From assembly GCA_902795555.1 (NCBI GenBank), contig CADBLV010000117.1, forward strand, positions 1 to 11,968: a DNA stretch of 11,968 bases, in the 5' to 3' direction. A model generated the notes under the pieces. That model was given only the letters and a program-made list of their open reading frames with translations, made no database searches and was not told the DNA's origin. The first letter of the stretch is position 1, and every line of letters begins with the position of its first letter. Source of the stretch: an uncultured Eubacteriales bacterium. Its GTDB lineage: Bacteria; Bacillota_A; Clostridia; Christensenellales; Aristaeellaceae. A program made the position numbers and the translations under genes. Below, piece by piece: positions 7,139 to 11,968 of the stretch.

Positions 7139-7248
7139 GGAACAGCTGCAGTCCCGGCGGCGGATCTTTCCTTCGGGAAGCCTCCGTCTGATCCCGGCTT
7201 CCTGGAGGAAAGCTCCGTCACAGTCAACACTTCCCACGAGGTGATTCG
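7139..7248 (+). other. Spacer with small hairpins between terminator and first permease
   Basis: No ORF of note and no convincing promoter. GGAAGCC (7176-7182) pairs with GGCTTCC (7196-7202), extendable by a G-U and a C-G pair around a 13-nt loop, and may protect the permease message after processing. The ribosome binding site GAGGTGA (7238-7244) ends 4 nt before the ATG at 7249. Confidence 0.4.
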
Positions 7249-8172
7249 ATGCAAATGCAAAAATCAAGCCTGCGGAAACGCTTCGCCAAAAGCAGGGCGC
7301 TGTATGTGATGATCATCCCCTGCATGATCTACACCTTTATCTTCGCCTACTATCCCCTGACCGGCTGGATCATGGCCTTCCAGAATTTCCGCCCGGCCAA
7401 GGGATACTGGGGTTCCAAATTCGTCGGGCTGGATCAGTTCAAATTCCTTTTCGGCGATTTGGAATTCTGGCGCGCCTTCCGGAACACCGTGGCCATGTCC
7501 ATGCTGAATCTGGTTTTCGGCTTTCTCTTCGCCATCGTGTTCGCCCTGTTGCTCAATGAAATCCGGCACACCGGTTTCAAGCGGGTCACGCAGACCGTTT
7601 CCTATCTCCCCCACTTTCTCAGCTGGGTCATCGTCTGCGCCCTGGTGCAGGGCATGCTGGCTTCCGACGGAATCGTAAATGAAACGCTGAAAGCCCTCGG
7701 TCTGGTCGATAAATCGGTTCTGTTCCTCGGGGAGCCTGCCTATTTCTGGTGGGTGGTTGTCTTCGCCAACGTCTGGAAAGAGATGGGCTGGAATTCAATC
7801 ATCTATATCGCCGCTATTTCGGGCATTGATCCGGCCCTGTATGAGGCGGCGGAGCTGGACGGCGCGGGACGCTTCCGCAAGATGTGGCATGTCACCCTCC
7901 CCGGCATCCGCTCTACCATCGTGGTTCTGCTGATCATGAACCTGGGCTCCATCCTCAATGCCGGCTTTGAAGTTCAGTACCTCCTGGGCAGCAACGGCCT
8001 GGTCGTGGATGTGTCCCAGACCATTGACATCTTCGTCCTGAAATACGGCATGAGCATCGGGAATTATTCCCTGGCCACCGCCGCCGGCATGTTCAAAACG
8101 GTGATTTCCGTCGCCATGGTCTTCGGCGCCAACGCGATTGCCAACCGGCTTGGCGAAAACAGCCTGATGTAA
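7249..8172 (+). CDS. CUT1 ABC transporter permease, LplB/YteP type
   Basis: A 307-residue inner membrane protein, the first of two permease subunits forming the sugar channel. The N-terminus is short and basic (SSLRKRFAKSRALY) and leads into a first membrane segment at about residues 18-40, with the family's YYPLTGWIMAFQNFRP just after. Further hydrophobic segments lie near 85-108, 120-145, 165-190, 215-240 and 270-292, the usual six. The EAA loop that contacts the ATPase is intact: EAAELDGAGRFRKMWHVTLP from residue 199. The start is the ATG 4 nt after GAGGTGA; a second ATG at 7255, 10 nt from that site, would only remove two residues. The second permease follows 12 nt after the stop. No ATPase gene is in the operon, as usual for this transporter class, where a shared MsmX/MsiK-like ATPase acts in trans. 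Family call is firm; substrate unknown. Confidence 0.9.
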   Translation: MQMQKSSLRKRFAKSRALYVMIIPCMIYTFIFAYYPLTGWIMAFQNFRPAKGYWGSKFVGLDQFKFLFGDLEFWRAFRNTVAMSMLNLVFGFLFAIVFALLLNEIRHTGFKRVTQTVSYLPHFLSWVIVCALVQGMLASDGIVNETLKALGLVDKSVLFLGEPAYFWWVVVFANVWKEMGWNSIIYIAAISGIDPALYEAAELDGAGRFRKMWHVTLPGIRSTIVVLLIMNLGSILNAGFEVQYLLGSNGLVVDVSQTIDIFVLKYGMSIGNYSLATAAGMFKTVISVAMVFGANAIANRLGENSLM

Positions 8173-8184
8173 GGAGGGATGAAG

Positions 8185-9096
8185 ATGACACAGCAGACGG
8201 TCAAACGTAAATCGCACTTTCGGATTCAGCCCTTCTATGTTGTCAACACCCTGATCATGCTCCTGGTGATCGTGATCATGCTCTATCCCTTCCTGAACAC
8301 GATCGCGGTCTCCTTCAATGATGCCCAGGATACCCTTCGGGGCGGCATCGGGCTCTGGCCCCGGATGTTCTCCCTTTACAGCTATGAAATGGTGTTCAAA
8401 AACAGGCTGATGGTCACGGCGGCGGTGAACTCGGTTCTCCGAACCGTGCTGGCGACGATCCTGAGCGTTTTCTTCGCTTCCCTGGTGGCTTATGTGCTCT
8501 CCCGGCAGGAGTTGATCGCCCGGAAGTTTATCACGGCCTATTTCGTCGTCACGATGTACGTCTCCGCGGGCCTGATCCCGACGTACTTCCTGATCAAATC
8601 CCTGGGGCTTCTGAATAATTTCTGGGTTTATATTCTCCCGGGGATGATTTCCGTGTATAATATCATCGTGATCAAGGCCTTCATCCAGGCCCTTCCGGAA
8701 AGCCTGACCGAGGCCGCGATTGTGGACGGAGCGGGGCATTTCCGGTGTTACTGGAACGTGGTCCTCCCCTGCTGCAAGCCGGTGCTGGCCACGGTGGCCC
8801 TCTGGTGTGCCGTCGGCGCGTGGAACTCCTGGTTTGACACCTTCCTCTATGCGTCCAGCGCGGATCACCTGACCACCCTGCAGTATGAAATGATGAAGCT
8901 GCTCTCCTCCTCCATGCAGACCGGGCGGGACACCTCCAGTGTCTACGGCAACAACTCCCAGCAGGCGAATATCATCACGCCGGTTTCAATCCGGGCCGCT
9001 GTGACGATCGTGGCCTCCGTCCCGATTCTGGTCGTCTATCCCTTCCTGCAGAAGTATTTTGTGAAAGGTGTTATGCTCGGCGCGGTCAAGGGCTGA
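8185..9096 (+). CDS. CUT1 ABC transporter permease, LplC/YtcP type
   Basis: A 303-residue inner membrane protein, partner of the upstream permease. The ribosome binding site TAAGGAGG (8170-8177) overlaps the stop codon of that gene. The ATG at 8185 is 7 nt from it and is preferred; the ATG at 8179 is only 1 nt away. Features of the LplC/YtcP group: a first membrane segment at about residues 18-40 ending in LYPFLNTIAVSFND, the periplasm-facing loop with GGIGLWPRMFSL, the following membrane segments, and an intact EAA loop (EAAIVDGAGHFRCYWNVVLP from residue 176). The C-terminus ends in QKYFVKGVMLGAVKG, the typical family ending, so the gene is complete. Tight spacing on both sides implies translation linked to the neighbours. 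Family call is firm; the substrate cannot be told. Confidence 0.9.
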   Translation: MTQQTVKRKSHFRIQPFYVVNTLIMLLVIVIMLYPFLNTIAVSFNDAQDTLRGGIGLWPRMFSLYSYEMVFKNRLMVTAAVNSVLRTVLATILSVFFASLVAYVLSRQELIARKFITAYFVVTMYVSAGLIPTYFLIKSLGLLNNFWVYILPGMISVYNIIVIKAFIQALPESLTEAAIVDGAGHFRCYWNVVLPCCKPVLATVALWCAVGAWNSWFDTFLYASSADHLTTLQYEMMKLLSSSMQTGRDTSSVYGNNSQQANIITPVSIRAAVTIVASVPILVVYPFLQKYFVKGVMLGAVKG

Positions 9097-9118
9097 GCTC
9101 AAAAACGGAGCACCGCAG

Positions 9119-10909
9119 ATGGAACAGTTGCTGAATCGGATGCGCCTGAGAGGAAAGCTGGCGTTCATCCTGATCCTTGGGTTCTTTCTTCCGATGACAA
9201 TCCTCGTCGCCCTCACGGTCAGCCGGATCCAGTCCGGCAGCCGTGAGGTGCGCCTGCAGGAGATGCGGCGGATCATGGAACACGCGAGCGATCAGATGGA
9301 CGCCCTTTTTTCGCAGGCAGTGATGCTTTCCCTGGATGTGGTCACCGACACTTCCCTCAATCAGCTTCTGGACGCGGAGTATGCCTCCCCCTATGATTAT
9401 CTGATCGCCTATCAGGAGGGCATCCAGACGAAGCTGGATGTCAATCCCGTCTATTCCGCCGTTTCCCGCATGATGGTCTATACGGATAATCCAACCGTCA
9501 TTTCCGGAAAGTCGGTCTCCTCCGTCCGGAATATCGATGCGCCTTTCAGTGAGCCGGCGGAGTCTGTGGGGCTCTGGTCCGGAACAAACCGGGATCTGTC
9601 CCTGCTGGTTTCCGCGGGAGGCGGCACCGATTTCACGGATGCGAACATCTGCCTGATCCGGAAGATGAATTATACCCAGTCCGATCAGAATTACCGCCGG
9701 GTGCTCCGGGTTGCCATGAATCTGCCCGTCCTGGCGGATACCCTGACCAATCCGGCGCCCTTTGAAACGATCATGCTTCTGGATGCCATGAACCGCGTCC
9801 TCGTTTCCTCCGGATCCGTCACTTCCAGGGGATCTTCCTTTCAGGAATACCGTCCGGAGGAGATCACAAAGAGGCGTAAGGTCATGGAGCATACGCTCGC
9901 GGTCTGCCCTTCCCTGCGAATTGTGGGCGTCTATCCCGAAAGTGCGCTCACCATGGAATATTCCCGGATTCTGCCGCAGTATCTGGTCATTTCCCTCCTG
10001 CTGATCGCCCTGGGTCTGATCCTGGCCGCGCTGGTGGCGCGAAACATCACCCGGCGGCTGCAGCTCATCGGCCGGCATACTCAGGGCATTGCCAAAGGAC
10101 ATTTCGGCGGTCTGGATGAAAGCAAAATGGGCGACGACGAGGTAGGCGTCCTGGCCCGGGATATCGATCAGATGAGCCGTCAGCTGGAAACCTATATTCA
10201 GAAAGAATATCTCAATGAGCTGCAGCATGCTCAGCTGCAGCGTGAAAAGGCCACCGCGGAGCTTCATGCCCTGCAGTCCCAGGTGGATCCCCATTTCATG
10301 TTTAATGCTCTGGAAGCCATCCGCCTGAAGGCCCGGACCCGGGGCGAAACGGAAACCGCCCGGATGATCACCTATATGTCCCGCATGTTCCGCCGGCTCC
10401 TGGAATGGCATGACGACCTGATTCCCCTCCGGGAAGAGCTGGCCTTCATCCATGAATTTCTGGCGATCCAGAAGTATCGGTATGATCATGCCTTCTCCTT
10501 CGAGGTGTATGCGGAGGAGGATCTGCTGGAAAGCTACATCCCGAAGATGCTGATTCAGCCCCTGGTCGAAAACGCCTGTGTCCATGGTCTCAGTCCGGAG
10601 AGCGGCACGCAGAACGCCGGGCTCTTCATCTCCCGCGAAGGAGAGAACATGCGGGTCACGGTGTCCGATCACGGGGAAGGCATGTCCGAGGAACGTCTTT
10701 CCGAGGTCAGGCAGCTTCTGCGGGATGGTAACAACAGCATGCACAGCGTGGGGCTGAACAACGTGGTGGCCCGCTGCCGGCTTTATTTCGGCTCCGCGGC
10801 CTCCATGGATGTGAACAGAGGAGAAAACGGCGGAACCGTCTTCACGCTGGTGGTTCCCCTGCGCTGGAGAAAGGAGGATTTCCATGTATCGGGTGCTGAT
10901 TGTGGATGA
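9119..10909 (+). CDS. YesM-type sensor histidine kinase
   Basis: A 596-residue membrane kinase, probably sensing the sugar or its bound form outside the cell and phosphorylating the regulator encoded next. The ATG lies 8 nt after CGGAG; a longer frame reaching into the permease gene has no better start. Order of parts: membrane segment 1 (about 14-34), an extracellular sensor region of about 250 residues (likely Cache-like, not recognised from motifs), membrane segment 2 (288-308), HAMP (about 309-362), the His_kinase region with phospho-acceptor H392 in QVDPHFMFNALEAI (family form QxNPHFLYNTLE), and an HATPase domain with N box PLVENACVHG (E484, N485), G1 box DHGEGM (517-522) and G2 box VGLNNV (544-549). 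All catalytic elements are present. It starts 22 nt after the permease stop and overlaps the regulator gene by 26 nt. A matched kinase-regulator pair inside a transporter operon is typical of YesM/YesN systems. Confidence 0.9.
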   Translation: MEQLLNRMRLRGKLAFILILGFFLPMTILVALTVSRIQSGSREVRLQEMRRIMEHASDQMDALFSQAVMLSLDVVTDTSLNQLLDAEYASPYDYLIAYQEGIQTKLDVNPVYSAVSRMMVYTDNPTVISGKSVSSVRNIDAPFSEPAESVGLWSGTNRDLSLLVSAGGGTDFTDANICLIRKMNYTQSDQNYRRVLRVAMNLPVLADTLTNPAPFETIMLLDAMNRVLVSSGSVTSRGSSFQEYRPEEITKRRKVMEHTLAVCPSLRIVGVYPESALTMEYSRILPQYLVISLLLIALGLILAALVARNITRRLQLIGRHTQGIAKGHFGGLDESKMGDDEVGVLARDIDQMSRQLETYIQKEYLNELQHAQLQREKATAELHALQSQVDPHFMFNALEAIRLKARTRGETETARMITYMSRMFRRLLEWHDDLIPLREELAFIHEFLAIQKYRYDHAFSFEVYAEEDLLESYIPKMLIQPLVENACVHGLSPESGTQNAGLFISREGENMRVTVSDHGEGMSEERLSEVRQLLRDGNNSMHSVGLNNVVARCRLYFGSAASMDVNRGENGGTVFTLVVPLRWRKEDFHVSGADCG

Positions 10910-11630
10910 CGAAACCACGATCCGTGAACAGCTGCCGGTCGCTTTCGAATGGGCCCAGTATGGCTTTGAAGTGGTGGCCACCGCGGCCAACGGAAAAATC
11001 GCCGTCGAAAAAACGCAGGAATATCATCCGGATCTGATCCTGCTGGATATCCACATGCCCGTCATGGACGGACTGGCCTTCCTGAAATGGCTCCACGATT
11101 CGCCCCAGAAGGATACCAGGGTGCTGATCCTTACCGGCTACAGTGATTTCGAATATGCCATCACCGCCATGAAATACGGCGCGAAAGGGTATCTGAACAA
11201 GCCCCTGGATGAGGATGAAATCGCGGATTATCTGAAAGAAATCGCCCGGGAGCTGTCTGAGCAGAGCGGCGAATCCGGCTCGGAAGCCTCTCTCCTGAAT
11301 CTGGCGGAAAGCGCGAAACAGATCATCGACACCAAATACATGGAGCCCATCACCGTGGGCAGCATCGCCGCCGCGCTGTATGTCACCCCCGCTTATCTGG
11401 GTCAGGTGTTTCGCAAGGACATGGGCATGACCATCCGGCAGTACCTGAAAACGGTGCGGATCGAGCGAGCCAAAGAGCTGCTGGAAAAAACCTCCCTCCA
11501 TGTCTATGAAATTGCCCACCGGGTCGGATTTGCGGAAAGTAAATACCTGGTTGTCTGTTTCGAACAGGAAACCGGTCTCTCCCCCGCCGCCTATCGGAAA
11601 GAACGCACCGGCCGGGACGAGGAGGAGTGA
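10884..11630 (+). CDS. YesN-type response regulator with AraC DNA-binding domain
   Basis: A 248-residue transcription factor. AAAGGAGG (10870-10877) lies 6 nt before the ATG, inside the end of the kinase gene; the two overlap by 26 nt. The receiver domain (about 1-120) has all key residues: acidic pair D8-D9, phospho-acceptor D55 in LILLDIHMP, T84 in LTGYSDF, and K106 in LNKP. After a linker, residues about 145-245 form an AraC/XylS double helix-turn-helix: ITVGSIAAALYVTPAYLGQVFRKDMG for the first, VYEIAHRVGFAESKYLVVCF plus GLSPAAYRKER for the second, both full. Many YesN proteins are longer (about 350-530) with extra middle domains; this is the compact form. It probably activates the operon, with the 21-bp-spaced repeats before the binding-protein gene as the natural target, though that is inference. 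Confidence 0.9.
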   Translation: MYRVLIVDDETTIREQLPVAFEWAQYGFEVVATAANGKIAVEKTQEYHPDLILLDIHMPVMDGLAFLKWLHDSPQKDTRVLILTGYSDFEYAITAMKYGAKGYLNKPLDEDEIADYLKEIARELSEQSGESGSEASLLNLAESAKQIIDTKYMEPITVGSIAAALYVTPAYLGQVFRKDMGMTIRQYLKTVRIERAKELLEKTSLHVYEIAHRVGFAESKYLVVCFEQETGLSPAAYRKERTGRDEEE

Positions 11631-11695
11631 CCGCTCGCTCCGGCTGCTTTTCATCAAAAACGGGTGCCGGCATTTTGATTCAATCATGAAGAAAC

Positions 11696-11740
11696 GGACG
11701 GGCGCCGCTGCGTATGCGGCGTCCGTCCTGAGTCTGTTTA
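11696..11740 (+). terminator. Probable terminator of the transporter/regulator operon
   Basis: GGACGGGCGCCGC (11696-11708) pairs with GCGGCGTCCGTCC (11716-11728) over 13 positions with one G-U pair and a 7-nt loop. The tail TGAGTCTGTTTA is only moderately T-rich. It lies 65 nt after the regulator stop codon, where an operon end is expected. Confidence 0.7.
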
Positions 11741-11803
11741 ACTCCACCCCGGTTTTGATCGACTTCCTGTCCGGGGGCAGTGGGCCGGCAACGGATTTTT
11801 TCT

Positions 11804-11875
11804 CTATGTAAACAGCAGGTTCACGTCTGACATGCTGAGTGTTTTCTTCGGGAACGGCAGATTCACGTCGGCCAT
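11804..11875 (-). CDS. Possible short ORF with a 14-residue repeated motif (uncertain)
   Basis: On the minus strand the 42-bp repeat reads as 14 codons per unit. From the ATG at 11875 to the TAG at 11804 it gives 23 residues containing ADVNLPF and then SMSDVNLLF; upstream in-frame codons extend the first unit (KTKNSM) back to a stop, with no other ATG. AGGAAG lies about 12 nt before the ATG, farther than ideal. Between units the core Met, Asp, Val, Asn, Leu and Phe are kept, with synonymous changes at Asn and Phe, but a second minus-strand frame through the repeat is also open and also shows synonymous changes, so coding is not established. It may instead be a non-coding repeat. No function is assigned. 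Confidence 0.25.
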   Translation of the reverse strand: MADVNLPFPKKTLSMSDVNLLFT

Positions 11876-11891
11876 GCTGTTTTTTGTCTTC
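11813..11891. repeat. Two-copy tandem repeat, 42-bp period
   Basis: Copy 1 (11813-11849) and copy 2 (11855-11891) match at roughly three quarters of 37 positions; the shared core on the + strand is TTCACGTC, two or three variable bases, then CATGCTG. The period is exactly 42 bp, a multiple of three. Each copy can form a small stem (CAGCA 11813-11817 with TGCTG 11833-11837 in copy 1, one mismatch in copy 2) with the conserved core in the loop. I do not recognise the element. Confidence 0.7.
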
Positions 11892-11968
11892 CTGCCCAGT
11901 TTCCGAAAAGGATTCCGGGCCCCCGCGTCGTATAATTATGAGCAGAAACATTCAAACCGGTAATGATC

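Larger units (their letters stand above)
11631..11968. other. Non-coding tail after the operon
   Basis: No long credible gene. In order: an AT-rich stem ATCAAAA (11653-11659) with TTTTGAT (11673-11679) enclosing the 8-bp palindrome TGCCGGCA; the terminator-like hairpin at 11696-11728; a short GC-rich stem (TCCG 11770-11773 with CGGA 11791-11794) running into TTTTTT; the 42-bp tandem repeat at 11813-11891; and TATAAT at 11931-11936 without a matching -35. The long minus-strand frame through here overlaps the regulator gene and is a shadow. Confidence 0.5.

Noticed and set aside
7795..8868. A 357-residue minus-strand frame opposite the permease genes
   Set aside because: It is rich in His, Gly and Asp in the low-complexity way typical of antisense to membrane protein genes, and both permeases are complete on the other strand.
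9086..10990. A 634-residue open frame on the minus strand opposite the kinase gene
   Set aside because: It overlaps a complete kinase with intact catalytic motifs and runs into the regulator gene; no ribosome binding site or domain supports it.
11931..11936. Perfect TATAAT near the right edge, possible promoter for a gene outside the window
   Set aside because: No acceptable -35 at 16-18 nt and no extended -10 (TCG instead of TGN). On the minus strand the best pairing has a 15-nt spacer and a poor -10. Not enough to call.
10842..11951. A 369-residue minus-strand frame across the regulator gene and the tail
   Set aside because: Most of it is antisense to the intact regulator. The repeated segment near its start comes from the 42-bp tandem repeat, whose period keeps more than one frame open.

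Overview
The window looks like part of a chromosome from an anaerobic Clostridia-type member of the Bacillota. The grounds are moderately high GC, strong AGGAGG-type ribosome binding sites, a HelD-type helicase, and a CUT1 sugar transporter of the LplA/LplB/LplC (YtcQ/YteP/YtcP) type next to a YesM/YesN two-component system. BspA-like leucine-rich repeats and a VirD4/TraG-like coupling protein would fit a gut or rumen commensal, possibly Christensenellales. That finer placement is inference only. All eight clear genes lie on the + strand.

Left region (1-2740), probable mobile-element cargo: the 3' end of a VirD4/TraG-type conjugative coupling ATPase, cut by the window edge; a small acidic protein of unknown function (87 aa); and a 586-aa protein with an unusual build. 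That protein has a Nudix-like fold with a broken Nudix box, then a helical TPR-like stretch, then BspA-type LRR_5 repeats, and no signal peptide. A long perfect hairpin follows it.

Middle (2833-5190): a near-consensus promoter, an 11-bp leader hairpin, and a monocistronic HelD-like superfamily 1 helicase (RNA polymerase recycling family).

Right region (5191-11730): a carbohydrate uptake operon. It runs promoter (with 21-bp-spaced direct repeats just upstream), extracellular solute-binding protein, strong intrinsic terminator, two membrane permeases, YesM-type sensor histidine kinase, YesN-type AraC response regulator, terminator-like hairpin. The likely logic is that the kinase senses an extracellular sugar signal, the regulator binds the repeats and activates the operon, and the internal terminator keeps the binding protein in excess over the permeases. 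The ATPase subunit is absent, as is usual where a shared MsmX-type ATPase serves several transporters. The substrate cannot be told from the sequence; relatives take up pectin- and other polysaccharide-derived oligosaccharides.

Tail (11731-11968): no long credible gene. It holds a 42-bp tandem repeat whose minus strand reads as a short ORF containing the motif SM(A/S)DVNL(P/L)F twice. This and the degenerate Nudix-LRR fusion are the two least explained items here. I see no CRISPR array, rRNA, tRNA or insertion sequence.
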